Positions 52,196 through 61,771 of a stretch of DNA of 64,000 bases are shown piece by piece. The position numbers were made by a program, and so were the translations under genes. Source of the DNA: CAMLJR01 sp964500675 (GTDB lineage: Bacteria > Pseudomonadota > Gammaproteobacteria > Pseudomonadales > CAMLJR01). The DNA lies in the NCBI GenBank assembly GCA_964500675.1, contig CAZCNY010000001.1, forward strand, positions 1 through 64,000. The letters are read 5' to 3'. Each line of letters begins with the position of its first letter. Position 1 is the first letter of the stretch. The notes under the pieces are model-generated. The model worked only from the letters and a program-made list of their open reading frames with translations. It had not been told where the DNA came from and did not search any database.

Positions 52196-53875
52196 TTAAA
52201 ACTCCGACTTCTTCAAGACTAATATTTTACCTCGATACGAAGGAAGCCAGTGATAGTACGGATACGCTTTAATTGTGTCATAGCCGAACACGTTGTGAAA
52301 ACTAACCAGGTAAGTGTCATCTTCAACCCACCACCAACTCTTGTCGATTCTGGGTCGATAGTTTCTATCGTAAAGATAAAAACCATTAAACTCAAAGCCT
52401 CCATCAATTTCATTTCTGCTGACTTTTTGCACTTGGGTCAAATCGTTTAAAGCTTGCCAGCGTACACGATTCCATTCTATGTAATCTCTTGTGGTACAAA
52501 TTGAAAATATAGAAAAACCGAGAGTTGCAACAATGCCTACGCAGCGAAATACAGAATCAAATTCAAATTTCTCGTCAGCAATCAATCCTAAAATTCCCAG
52601 CATGAGCAACGCAATCGCCGGCACAAGATAACGATCAAAGACATTAGATGTAAATATTGCAAATAAATAGACAATTGCGCTAAGCACAAAAAAAAGCACA
52701 CTTGAATTTTCTGTAGTAATTTTCCGCCGTCGAGTATCGAAAATCAGTCTGTTTATCAGCAGCATGAAGGCGGAAAGTATCAGCGCCATGCCAACTATGG
52801 CGATCCAAGTTAACATCAACCAAAACTTGCGAGGCAACTCAGGCGCAGAGAGCCCAAGAATATAGGTATCTTTTAGCGTCAGAGGACCAATACCGAAACG
52901 CGCCAAAATATTACCGAGCATAGGCAATCTCGGTTCGCCAAAAAAACGGGAAAATATGTAAGTGGCAGCTCCGACCAGTATTGCCACAAGCCAAATATTG
53001 ATATTTTTACGAACGTGCTGTTGCCGCGCCGCTGGAGCGAACAATAAGAGCGCCGGCAACAAAAACAAGCCAAAATACAACGCCGCCACATAGGCATTTA
53101 TTGTTTCAGATAGTATCAGGTTGCCTGGATGTCGAAGCGCGGTAAATATTTTTTCGTTCTGCCCAGAAAACTGTACCGTGATTCGCCCTGTTGTAGAGAG
53201 CCAATGCTGGTATAGCACCAACGCTCCGATACAAAACAACAGGGGAAGCAATCCTCTAACGATTGCCCGAAAATTCACACCATGGAGTAGAATGTAAACA
53301 ATAAAAAATGCTATGGGAACGGCCATGCCCAACTGTCGCGACATCGTTGCGGCAATAGCCGTGACAATCCCGGCAAATAAACTCAGACTTTCGTCATATT
53401 TCAAGCAACGTAAAAAAAAGAGCGCGCTGATTGTCTGCAAAGAGGAAAATAAAACATCTGTCATGAACGTATTGGATAGCGCGAAATAAATCGGGTTAAA
53501 AGCCAAAGTCAACGAAGCAATAATCCGGCATACCCTGGACAACCTCAATTCTCGCGCACACAAATAGACCCCAATAATTCCAAAAATGGATGCTACGAAG
53601 GTGGACGCCCGCAATGCATTAAAGGAGAAGCCAAACGGTAAGCAAAATAGAGCGCCCCATCCGATATTCGTGAGCTGCGTCATGGCTGCCCAGCCATTCG
53701 GCACATAAATTCCTATATCGACCAATCGCTTGACGGTGGTGGCGAAAGACCAATCGTCGTTGAGCGGAAAATTTCCAATCGGATTTACAATGAAAATGCC
53801 GATGCAAAAGCCGAGAATGATAATTGTAAGGTCGACTACCACTGCGTTTTTATTTATAACTAGCTTGTTATCCAT
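52196..53875 (-). CDS. GT-C-like membrane protein (GT39/ArnT-like)
   Basis: A 559-residue polytopic inner-membrane protein. The first loop after helix 1 carries NPIGNFPLNDDWSFATTVKR, the acidic D-D motif seen in GT39/ArnT-type membrane glycosyltransferases that use polyprenyl-phosphate sugars. Roughly 11 helices follow and the C-terminal soluble part contains a WWWVEDDTYLVSFHNVFGYD stretch. A GTG two codons earlier is less likely than the ATG at 53873-53875. It is convergent with aroF and directly downstream of the TPR-OGT array, 17 bp from it, so it probably works in the same glycosylation process. Confidence 0.75.
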   Translation of the reverse strand: MDNKLVINKNAVVVDLTIIILGFCIGIFIVNPIGNFPLNDDWSFATTVKRLVDIGIYVPNGWAAMTQLTNIGWGALFCLPFGFSFNALRASTFVASIFGIIGVYLCARELRLSRVCRIIASLTLAFNPIYFALSNTFMTDVLFSSLQTISALFFLRCLKYDESLSLFAGIVTAIAATMSRQLGMAVPIAFFIVYILLHGVNFRAIVRGLLPLLFCIGALVLYQHWLSTTGRITVQFSGQNEKIFTALRHPGNLILSETINAYVAALYFGLFLLPALLLFAPAARQQHVRKNINIWLVAILVGAATYIFSRFFGEPRLPMLGNILARFGIGPLTLKDTYILGLSAPELPRKFWLMLTWIAIVGMALILSAFMLLINRLIFDTRRRKITTENSSVLFFVLSAIVYLFAIFTSNVFDRYLVPAIALLMLGILGLIADEKFEFDSVFRCVGIVATLGFSIFSICTTRDYIEWNRVRWQALNDLTQVQKVSRNEIDGGFEFNGFYLYDRNYRPRIDKSWWWVEDDTYLVSFHNVFGYDTIKAYPYYHWLPSYRGKILVLKKSEF

Positions 53876-53892
53876 GAACACAACCCGTCAGA

Positions 53893-55536
53893 TTAGCTGC
53901 AAAAGCTGTCGCAATACTTTTCCCACATTTGCTTGAATGCATTTTGAAGATTTTTGGCAAATAATTTTGCATCACACAACGGAGATGCCTGCAGCAATGC
54001 GCGTAATTCACTGCGCTGCTTCGCTAAATTCGATAAATCTTGCGCATGCTGAACCGCCAACTCGACATAATGGTTCTCGTCAACAGCAATCCAATCACCC
54101 AACCCAATATTATGCATAATACCCTCCCCCTGGCGTGATGCCATTGTGTCGCCGCGCTTAGTAAGCGCCGGGACACCCATCCACAGCCCATCGATAGTGG
54201 TCGTTCCCCCCGTAAAAGGAAATGGGTCGAGCGCTATATCAATCTGATTATAATCGGCAAGATATTCTTCTCGGGATTTAGCCAAGGTCAATACCAGCCT
54301 ATCTGGCGCTATCCCATGAACTGCAAAGCGCGCCAATACATTACTGCGCACACCGGGATCATTAAATGACAACGACTTGAGCATCAGGCGCGCGCTCCGA
54401 ACGCGGTTTAATATGCGCGCCCAAACCGCAATGACAGCATCGGTCATTTTTATGATGTTATTAAAACAACCGAACGTAACGTAACCAACACTTAATGCTG
54501 GCAGTGATGCCGTCAAAATAGTTTCGCTTGGCGGCGTAAAGCACAACCTCGTTTGCGGCAGAAACCACGGCGTTTCAACGTAAAACTTTTCCTCATCGTC
54601 TCGAATTCCATACGGATCGCAAAGAATATAATCTATCGCGCTCAGCCCGGTGGTTGCACAATCCCCCAGCCATGTCACCTGTATCGGCGCCGGCTTGCGC
54701 GCAAATACCGACAAGCGATTCAAACTTGTGTGGCCGGAGAGATCGACCAAAATATCGGTGCGATCGTTTTCAATGCATTTTTCAAACGCATCATCGGATA
54801 GCGCAAATACGGGCACCCAGGCGTGTGCCGCAGCACGTATCCGATCGGTGATTGGGCCCTTCACGTCATCTCTCGCATATACGATGAGGTCGATCTCGCC
54901 CAGATTGCGCAGCTCACGCAAAGCTCCTTCCAAGAAATAGCCGACTGGATGATTACCCAAATCCCCGGATACAAACCCCACACGCAACCGTTTTTGCCGA
55001 TCGACAGACTTTGAAGGCTTAGGCCATTTTGCACGCCAAGAAGCTTCGAGACGCTTACCAAGCGTCGCGCGATCAGCAAACATTTGTTCTCTGGAATAGT
55101 CGGGTGAGTAAAGCTGCACACCGAGTAAAGCAGTAAGCGTGTCAATATTATTTGGATTCAATGCTACCGATTGTCGAAAATAATGGAGCGCATCATTTAG
55201 CCTCCCTGCTTTATGAAACGCCTCGGCCAAATAAAGAGACAATTGCGGGTTTTTGGGCATCAATGCGACAGCTCGCTGCAATGCAGCCATGCCGTCGCTC
55301 AGCTTATACTGCTTCGTCAGCAAGAAGCCTAAGCGTCCATATGCCTCAGCACTGGTCGAATCGAGCATAACAGCGCGCCGTAACATCGCCACCGCTTCAG
55401 ATTGCAGATTTCTCTCCATCAAAGCTCTTCCCAAATAGAGATGGAGACTCGCGGAGTCGGGGTTCTGAGCTACCAACATGCGATAAATCGCAATTGTTTC
55501 ATCTATATTTTTGTTCGGATCCAAATCAGAAGCCAT
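53893..55536 (-). CDS. TPR-OGT (GT41, SPINDLY-like) glycosyltransferase, copy A
   Basis: A 547-residue cytosolic protein. About four TPR repeats fill residues 10-150 and a GT41 O-GlcNAc-transferase-like catalytic region runs from about 185 to the end. Likely catalytic or UDP-binding residues: His196 in GNHPVGYFLE, His269 in DLSGHTSLNR, Lys363 in CFNNIIKMTD, and the PFPFTGGTTTIDGLW loop. It is the shortest and most divergent of the five paralogues; where the others read GYWETTG it has GDCATTG. It is the last of the array before the GT39-like gene, 113 bp after copy B. Confidence 0.88.
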   Translation of the reverse strand: MASDLDPNKNIDETIAIYRMLVAQNPDSASLHLYLGRALMERNLQSEAVAMLRRAVMLDSTSAEAYGRLGFLLTKQYKLSDGMAALQRAVALMPKNPQLSLYLAEAFHKAGRLNDALHYFRQSVALNPNNIDTLTALLGVQLYSPDYSREQMFADRATLGKRLEASWRAKWPKPSKSVDRQKRLRVGFVSGDLGNHPVGYFLEGALRELRNLGEIDLIVYARDDVKGPITDRIRAAAHAWVPVFALSDDAFEKCIENDRTDILVDLSGHTSLNRLSVFARKPAPIQVTWLGDCATTGLSAIDYILCDPYGIRDDEEKFYVETPWFLPQTRLCFTPPSETILTASLPALSVGYVTFGCFNNIIKMTDAVIAVWARILNRVRSARLMLKSLSFNDPGVRSNVLARFAVHGIAPDRLVLTLAKSREEYLADYNQIDIALDPFPFTGGTTTIDGLWMGVPALTKRGDTMASRQGEGIMHNIGLGDWIAVDENHYVELAVQHAQDLSNLAKQRSELRALLQASPLCDAKLFAKNLQNAFKQMWEKYCDSFCS

Positions 55537-55649
55537 AACGTCATGACCCGGTTCAATTATCAGCTGATCGCCAGCTGTGTCATATAAAGCTCACCAGCCT
55601 GCCCAATGTGACATGTTCTTTATATAAATAGGATTCGCAAATCAAAGAC

Positions 55650-57446
55650 TCAATTCAAAAAGTTTTTCCACATTTGTTCAAACGCATTCTCCAAATTTTG
55701 CGCAAAAGCTTTTGCATCGCATAAAGGCGACGATTCCAGTTTCGCGCGCAACTCACTGCGAATTGCCGCCAAACCCACTAGATCCTCTGCCTTCCGTACA
55801 GCCAGCTCTACATATTCGTCCTCGTCTTTCGCTATCCAATCAGGGAGGCCGATGTTGTGTAAAATATTTTCACCTTGCCGGGAAAGCATTCGATCCCCTT
55901 GCAGGGTAATCAGCGGCACACCCATCCAAATTCCTTGGACACTGGTAGCACCACCAGGAAACGGGAATGGATCCAGCGCGATATCGACATGATTGTATGC
56001 TAAGTAATACTCCCGGGGCGACGAGGCCGCTTGAAATTCCAATCGATCAGTGGAAATACCTTCTTTCACAAAGCGATCCGCAACTTCTTTGCGAACATTG
56101 ATGTCAGCAAACGAACCGCCTTTCAGCAACAAACGTGCACCAACAACGCGCTTCAATAGACGAGACCACACCGATACCACACGGCCATTCATTTTCAATA
56201 AATTATTAAAGCAGCCGAATGTCACGTAACCGTTGCGCTGAGCCGGTAACGACTCAACTGCGAAGCGGTCATTGGGAACCGTAAAACACAGTCGTGTACT
56301 GGGCAGATACCATGGTTTCTCGAAAAAATAATTCGTTTCATCATCGCGAATGCCATGACGGTCACACAAAATATAATCCATGGCTCGCAGGCCTGTGGTA
56401 TCCCAATAGCCCAACCACGCGACCTGAATCGGTGCGGGCTTGCGTGCAAATACGAGTAGTCGATTAAAATTGGTATGCCCTGAAAGATCGACCAAAATGT
56501 CGATATTATCCTTGTGAATGCGCTGCTCAAACGCATCGTCGGATAGCGCAAACGCGGGTACCCAGGTATGGGCACTAGCACGAATCCGGTCGGTCACAGC
56601 CCCCTCTAACGCCTGCGTCGGATAAACGATGATATCGATTCCATCCCGCTTGCGAAGTTCGCGTAAAACGCTTTCCGAAAAATGGCCAACCGGATGCCCC
56701 CCCAAATCTCCCGACACAAATCCTACCCGCAACCGCTTTCGTGGATCGACACGCCCTGAAAACTTCGGCCATTTTTCGCGCCAAGGAGCTTCGAAACGCT
56801 CACCGAAGGCCTCATGGTCAGAAAAACTTTGCTGCCGTGAATAATCCGGTAAAAAGTGTGAATGATTCAAGATGAATTGATGCGCTATTATGTAGTTCGG
56901 ATCGATCGCAACCGCCTCACGCCAGCAAGCAATGGCCTCGGCTACTTTTCCCACCGCACTATAGGACGTTGCTAGAACCATTCGCGAGCGCAAATTTTTT
57001 GGCATTACTGCAGCTAGCTGCACTGCCTCTGTCATTTTCCCACTATCTCGCAGCACCTGCGTGAGATTTGCAAGCACATCTGCACAATTGAAATCCAATG
57101 CTATTGCGCGCTCAAATTTTAAAATTGCTTCAGAAAACCGCTCACGCTCTAAGAGTGCAACTCCGAGACTTAAATGAACCGCCGTTGCATTCGGGAGATT
57201 TAGCAACGCTTTCTGGTAGATCGCTATCGCTTCATCAATTTTTACCTGTGAACGCAAGATCTGCCCAGCACTCAAATAAGCCGTCTCATAATCCGGCTTC
57301 GCGCTGATCGCTTTCTGAAAGCTTAATAGGGCGGCATTCGGGCTATTCTGTTTTAGGAATATATTCCCAATCGCATAATGACCTTCAGCAAATTGCGGAT
57401 TGAGTGATACCGCCTGCTGCAAGTTTTCAAGCAAGGACTTGTCCAT
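55650..57446 (-). CDS. TPR-OGT (GT41) glycosyltransferase, copy B (short form)
   Basis: A 598-residue TPR-OGT protein. It starts MDKSLLENLQQAVSLNPQFA, an N-terminus shared with copy D and equivalent to an internal TPR of copies C and E. About five to six TPRs fill residues 1-190. The GT41 region has VSGDLGGHPVGHFSESVL (His251), DLSGHTNFNRLLVFARK, LGYWDTTGLRAMDYILCDR, CFNNLLKMNG and the loop PFPGGATSVQGIWMGVPLIT. All catalytic residues are kept. The acceptor is unknown; secreted or surface proteins or cytosolic flagellin-type acceptors are possibilities. Confidence 0.9.
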   Translation of the reverse strand: MDKSLLENLQQAVSLNPQFAEGHYAIGNIFLKQNSPNAALLSFQKAISAKPDYETAYLSAGQILRSQVKIDEAIAIYQKALLNLPNATAVHLSLGVALLERERFSEAILKFERAIALDFNCADVLANLTQVLRDSGKMTEAVQLAAVMPKNLRSRMVLATSYSAVGKVAEAIACWREAVAIDPNYIIAHQFILNHSHFLPDYSRQQSFSDHEAFGERFEAPWREKWPKFSGRVDPRKRLRVGFVSGDLGGHPVGHFSESVLRELRKRDGIDIIVYPTQALEGAVTDRIRASAHTWVPAFALSDDAFEQRIHKDNIDILVDLSGHTNFNRLLVFARKPAPIQVAWLGYWDTTGLRAMDYILCDRHGIRDDETNYFFEKPWYLPSTRLCFTVPNDRFAVESLPAQRNGYVTFGCFNNLLKMNGRVVSVWSRLLKRVVGARLLLKGGSFADINVRKEVADRFVKEGISTDRLEFQAASSPREYYLAYNHVDIALDPFPFPGGATSVQGIWMGVPLITLQGDRMLSRQGENILHNIGLPDWIAKDEDEYVELAVRKAEDLVGLAAIRSELRAKLESSPLCDAKAFAQNLENAFEQMWKNFLN

Positions 57447-57600
57447 TTATATAATTTTACCCCAGTCGATGCATTATTATTTTGCTGGCATTTTGCTTAA
57501 CTTAAGGGAAGTACTGCGGCTACGCTTCCCAATTACGAATTGGATTTTGGCAAATGGTAAGAAAAATACCAACCTTTCTACAAAGACTTGCTGCAAGCCA

Positions 57601-59784
57601 CTACGAGACCGAAAGCGCAAACCTTCCCCACATTTGCCTAAAAGCATTCTCCAAATTTTGTGCAAACGACTTTGCATCGCATAGCGGCGATGACTCCAGC
57701 TTGCCACGCAACTCTCGGCGCAGTTCCGCTAAACCGGTTAGATCTCCTGCCTTTTGTACCGCCAGCTCAATATATTCGTCCTCGTCTTTTGCTATCCAAT
57801 CGTGCAAACCGATATTGTGAAGCACGCTTTCTCCTTGCCGATAGATCATGCGATCCCCACGCAGCGTAATCATGGGAACGCCCATCCAAATCCCTTGAAC
57901 GCTGGTAGTCCCTCCGGGAAACGGAAATGGATCGAGCGCAATATCGACGCGATGGTAAGTCAAATAATATTCTCGAAGCGGCGTGACCTGCTGAAGTTCC
58001 AATCGGTCTGCGGAGATACCTTCAGCGGCAAAACGAGCCGCAGTCTCTTCGCGGATGTTCGAGTCGCCCAAGGAAACGCCCTTAAGCAGCAAACGCGCAT
58101 TGGGAATTCGTCTTAGGATATGCGACCAAACCGAGACTACGCGGTCATTTAACTTTATCAAATTGTTGCAACAAGCGAATGTGACATATCCATTATTGAG
58201 TGCAGGTAACGGCGCAACCTCGATAGACTCATCGGGCAATGTAAAACATAACCGTGTATGAGGCAGATACCAAGGTTCCTCAACAAAATAACCGACATCG
58301 TCGCGGACGCTATTGCGATCGCACAGAATATAATCGATCGATCGCAAGCCGGTGGTTTCCCAGTAACCCAGCCACGTCACCTGAATTGGCGCCGGCTTGC
58401 GCGCAAAGACCAACAAACGATTGTTGGAAGTGTGACCGGAGAGATCAACCAAAATATCGATAGCATCTTCGCGAATACACTGCTCAAAGGCATCGTCAGA
58501 TAGTGCAAACACAGGTACCCAACTATGGGTCGCGGTGCGAATTTGGTCAGTTATCTCATCCACGTCCGCGTTCGTTGAATATACGACGATATCGACTCCA
58601 TCCAATTTGCGCAGCTCGCGTAAAACACCCTCCAAAAAATGGCCGACTGGATGATTCCGCAAATCTCCTGATACAAATCCCACTCTCAATCGCTTTTGCG
58701 GATTGATCGGCTTTGAGTGCTTAGGCCATTTTTCTCGCCAAGGCGCCTCGAAGCGCTCACCGAATGCCACATGGTCGGCAAAACTCTGTTCTCGAGAATA
58801 AGCTGGCAGAGTGTGGGAATAAGTCAATATGAGCTGGTGTGCTCTTACGTGATTCGGATCGATCGCTATTGCCTGCCGCCAGCTATCAATGGCCTCAGCC
58901 AGTTTGCTCATGCGACTAAATGCATCTGCGAGATGCATCCATGGGCGCGGACTTTGCGGTGTCAACGCAACTAGCCGCTTGAATGCTATCACGGCTTCAT
59001 GCATTTTCCCTGCTTCAAGCAATATGACACCGATTCCACGATGTGCTTCGGCACAATTGGGGTCAAGTGAAATGGCGCGCTCCAAGCTGAGCATGGCATC
59101 AGAGTATTGTTTACTTTCCAGTAGCGCAGTTCCGAGGTCTTGATAAATCAGCACTGCGTTGGGCAGCTTTGCCAGCGCTTGACGGTAACTCGCAATGGCC
59201 TCATCTAATTTATTTTGCACGCGCAAAATCTGCCCAATGCATAAATAAGTCGATTCGTGACGAGAATTTTCGCTTATCGCTTTTTGATAACTGGATAAAG
59301 CCGCATCGAACTTTTTCTGTGTCTGCAATATGCTCCCTATCGCAAAGTGAACATCTGCAAGCCCTGGGTTGAGAGCCGCCACCCTCTGAAAACTTTCCAG
59401 TGCGGCATCTAACTCGCCGCACCCGCCAAGCGCAACACCCAAACTGTAATGCGCCTGAATGTAATTGGGCTGCAGCGTTACTGCCCGCCGAAGACACTCA
59501 ATCGCTCTCGCAACATTTTCTTCTTTAAGCGCGATCACACCCAGCAGATACCACGCTTCCGCGTCGTTGGGCTCGCCCTGCAAAAGTTCATCGAGCAACT
59601 GCGTGGCGAACTGCAATCGATCATCGTCACAAGCGATGCTAGCAAGACCATAAAGCGCACCCGGATGACCAGGATCGATCTCCAGGGCTTTGCGATAGCA
59701 CGACTCCGCGTCCTGCAATCGCCCCGCCCGATGATGTTTCTCCCCGATATCGACAATATCGTCCGAGTTCAACGAACTATCCAT
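57601..59784 (-). CDS. TPR-OGT (GT41) glycosyltransferase, copy C (long form)
   Basis: A 727-residue TPR-OGT protein with about eight TPRs (residues 1-320), starting MDSSLNSDDIVDIGEKHHRA. The catalytic half carries VSGDLRNHPVGHFLEGVL, DLSGHTSNNRLLVFARK, LGYWETTGLRSIDYILCDR, CCNNLIKLND and PFPGGTTSVQGIWMGVPMIT. Its C-terminal ~95 residues are coded by 288 bp apparently identical to copy D (57660-57947 against 59886-60173), which indicates recent gene conversion. A 154-bp spacer before copy B holds hairpins (GGGAAG/CTTCCC at 57506-57530 and CCAATT/AATTGG at 57529-57543). Confidence 0.9.
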   Translation of the reverse strand: MDSSLNSDDIVDIGEKHHRAGRLQDAESCYRKALEIDPGHPGALYGLASIACDDDRLQFATQLLDELLQGEPNDAEAWYLLGVIALKEENVARAIECLRRAVTLQPNYIQAHYSLGVALGGCGELDAALESFQRVAALNPGLADVHFAIGSILQTQKKFDAALSSYQKAISENSRHESTYLCIGQILRVQNKLDEAIASYRQALAKLPNAVLIYQDLGTALLESKQYSDAMLSLERAISLDPNCAEAHRGIGVILLEAGKMHEAVIAFKRLVALTPQSPRPWMHLADAFSRMSKLAEAIDSWRQAIAIDPNHVRAHQLILTYSHTLPAYSREQSFADHVAFGERFEAPWREKWPKHSKPINPQKRLRVGFVSGDLRNHPVGHFLEGVLRELRKLDGVDIVVYSTNADVDEITDQIRTATHSWVPVFALSDDAFEQCIREDAIDILVDLSGHTSNNRLLVFARKPAPIQVTWLGYWETTGLRSIDYILCDRNSVRDDVGYFVEEPWYLPHTRLCFTLPDESIEVAPLPALNNGYVTFACCNNLIKLNDRVVSVWSHILRRIPNARLLLKGVSLGDSNIREETAARFAAEGISADRLELQQVTPLREYYLTYHRVDIALDPFPFPGGTTSVQGIWMGVPMITLRGDRMIYRQGESVLHNIGLHDWIAKDEDEYIELAVQKAGDLTGLAELRRELRGKLESSPLCDAKSFAQNLENAFRQMWGRFALSVS
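57660..57947. repeat. 288-bp block apparently identical to 59886-60173
   Basis: The segment encodes the last part of the GT41 domain in copies C and D. By eye no mismatch is seen over 288 bp; the first difference after it is C/T at 57948/60174. Outside this block similarity drops except for a second nearly identical stretch around 58320-58400 and 60537-60617. The offset is 2226 bp. Confidence 0.8.
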
Positions 59785-59829
59785 TTATTTGGCTACCTAT
59801 TCACGCGCGCTTTTTTATAAAAAAGTCTT

Positions 59830-61644
59830 TCAGCATTCGCAACAATATTTGTCCCACATTTGCCTAAAGGCGTTCTCCAAGTTTCGTGCAAACGACTTTG
59901 CATCGCATAGCGGCGATGACTCCAGCTTGCCACGCAACTCTCGGCGCAGTTCCGCTAAACCGGTTAGATCTCCTGCCTTTTGTACCGCCAGCTCAATATA
60001 TTCGTCCTCGTCTTTTGCTATCCAATCGTGCAAACCGATATTGTGAAGCACGCTTTCTCCTTGCCGATAGATCATGCGATCCCCACGCAGCGTAATCATG
60101 GGAACGCCCATCCAAATCCCTTGAACGCTGGTAGTCCCTCCGGGAAACGGAAATGGATCGAGCGCAATATCGATGCGATGGTAGGTCGACAAATATTCTT
60201 GAAGCGGCGATGCCTGCTGCAACTCCAGCCGATCGGCCGAAACCCCCTCCTTTATAAATCGAGCTTTGACGTCTTCGCAAATACTCAAATCATAAAACGA
60301 AGGCCACTTGAGCAACAAACGTGAATTAGGAACGCGCAATATTATGCGAGACCAAACCGCGACAACACGATCGGTCATCTTCAACACATTATTGAAGCAA
60401 CCGAACGTGATAAACCCGTTATTGAGCGCGGGCGGTGGAGCAACTACCACGGGCTCATCCGGCACCGTAAAACACAATCTCGTGTTGGGTAGATACCAAG
60501 GCTTCTCAACAAAATAATTGGCATCGTCATCGCGAACGCTATTGCGATCGCACAGAATATAATCGATCGATCGCAAGCCGGTGGTTTCCCAGTAACCCAG
60601 CCACGTCACTTGAATTGGCGCCGGCTTGCACGCAAAGACCATGAGACGATTGCCGGGCGTATGGCCGGAGAGATCGACCAAGATATCGATACCCTCATCG
60701 CGAATCTCTTTTTCGAAGGCATCGTCCGATAACGAATACGCGGGAATCCAGGTATGCACTGTATCGCGTATGCGATCGGTGACTGCATCCACGACTGGGT
60801 TTGTCGAATACACAATGATATCGAGCACATCCAGATTGCGTAATTCGCGTAAAACACTTTCTAGAAAGTAGCCGACAGGGTGACTGTACAAATCCCCCGA
60901 GACAAAGCCCACACGCAGCCGTTTGTGCAGATCGATAGGCTTCTTATACTTGGGCCATTTTTTTCGCCATGGCGCCTCCATTCGCTCTCCGAACGCGGTG
61001 CGATCGGCAACCGATTGCTCCTTCGTATAATCGGGCGAATACAGCAGCGTAGCAAGCAAATCTGTTTGAACTTCAATGTTATTTGGATTTAACTCTATCG
61101 ATTTCCGCAAGCAGCCTATCGCTTCAACCAATTTTCCCGCTCTGTGAAACGCTTGAGCTAAATAGTACGACAAATGGGAATCTTGCGGCTTCAACGCAAC
61201 AGCGCGCTGCAAAGCGGTTATTCCTTCCACCGTTCTACCTTGCTTGCCGAGCAAGAGGCCGAGACGGCCGTAAGCCTCGACACAATTTGAATCGTGCAAA
61301 ACAGCGCGCTCAAGACAAATTATCGCCTCGACAGCGATATCCCTCTCCATGAGCAACCGCCCCAAATTGAGATACAAACTCGATGAATTCAAGTTTGCAG
61401 CTAACGCTTCTTTAACCGACGCGACTGCCTCTTCTAATTTTTTTAATGAAAGTAAAATCTCAACAATCGCTAAATAGCTCGATTCAATGCGCGGATTTGC
61501 ATCAATGGCCTTTTGATAGCTGGATAGTGCGGCATTGAAGTTTTTCTGCGCGCGAAACACATTGGCGATTGCAAGATGGCCTTCGGCAAATTGTGGATTG
61601 AGTGATACCGCCCGTTGGAGGTTTTCAAGCAACGAGTTATCCAT
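59830..61644 (-). CDS. TPR-OGT (GT41) glycosyltransferase, copy D (short form)
   Basis: A 604-residue TPR-OGT protein. It starts MDNSLLENLQRAVSLNPQFA, like copy B; the ATG at 61642-61644 has AGAGG 10 nt upstream. About five to six TPRs precede the catalytic half, which reads VSGDLYSHPVGYFLESVL, DLSGHTPGNRLMVFACK, LGYWETTGLRSIDYILCDR, CFNNVLKMTD and PFPGGTTSVQGIWMGVPMIT. Unlike the other copies, the catalytic-His segment has Tyr-Ser in place of Gly/Asn/Arg before HPVG; His itself is kept. It lies 45 bp upstream of copy C, which it partly matches at the DNA level. Confidence 0.9.
   Translation of the reverse strand: MDNSLLENLQRAVSLNPQFAEGHLAIANVFRAQKNFNAALSSYQKAIDANPRIESSYLAIVEILLSLKKLEEAVASVKEALAANLNSSSLYLNLGRLLMERDIAVEAIICLERAVLHDSNCVEAYGRLGLLLGKQGRTVEGITALQRAVALKPQDSHLSYYLAQAFHRAGKLVEAIGCLRKSIELNPNNIEVQTDLLATLLYSPDYTKEQSVADRTAFGERMEAPWRKKWPKYKKPIDLHKRLRVGFVSGDLYSHPVGYFLESVLRELRNLDVLDIIVYSTNPVVDAVTDRIRDTVHTWIPAYSLSDDAFEKEIRDEGIDILVDLSGHTPGNRLMVFACKPAPIQVTWLGYWETTGLRSIDYILCDRNSVRDDDANYFVEKPWYLPNTRLCFTVPDEPVVVAPPPALNNGFITFGCFNNVLKMTDRVVAVWSRIILRVPNSRLLLKWPSFYDLSICEDVKARFIKEGVSADRLELQQASPLQEYLSTYHRIDIALDPFPFPGGTTSVQGIWMGVPMITLRGDRMIYRQGESVLHNIGLHDWIAKDEDEYIELAVQKAGDLTGLAELRRELRGKLESSPLCDAKSFARNLENAFRQMWDKYCCEC
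59886..60173. repeat. 288-bp block apparently identical to 57660-57947
   Basis: Second copy of the repeated block, within gene D of the array. It covers codons for the UDP-binding loop (PFPGGTTSVQGIWMGVP) through to SSPLCDAKSFA. The encoded residues are identical in copies C and D over this segment. Confidence 0.8.
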
Positions 61645-61771
61645 TTTTGCCATGCCTCTCTAACATTTTATTATACAGTCGAGACAACTACTTGTTTCAG
61701 CACTGATTCAGACAAACTCGGCCACTAGCCGTCACTTTAGTGTCACGCTAAAAAATTAACACCGACAACCG

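Noticed and set aside
57754..60324. Two similar plus-strand frames (57754-58116 and 59980-60324) inside copies C and D
   Set aside because: They recur only because the underlying 288-bp DNA block is identical in the two copies; they are antisense to the GT41 domains.
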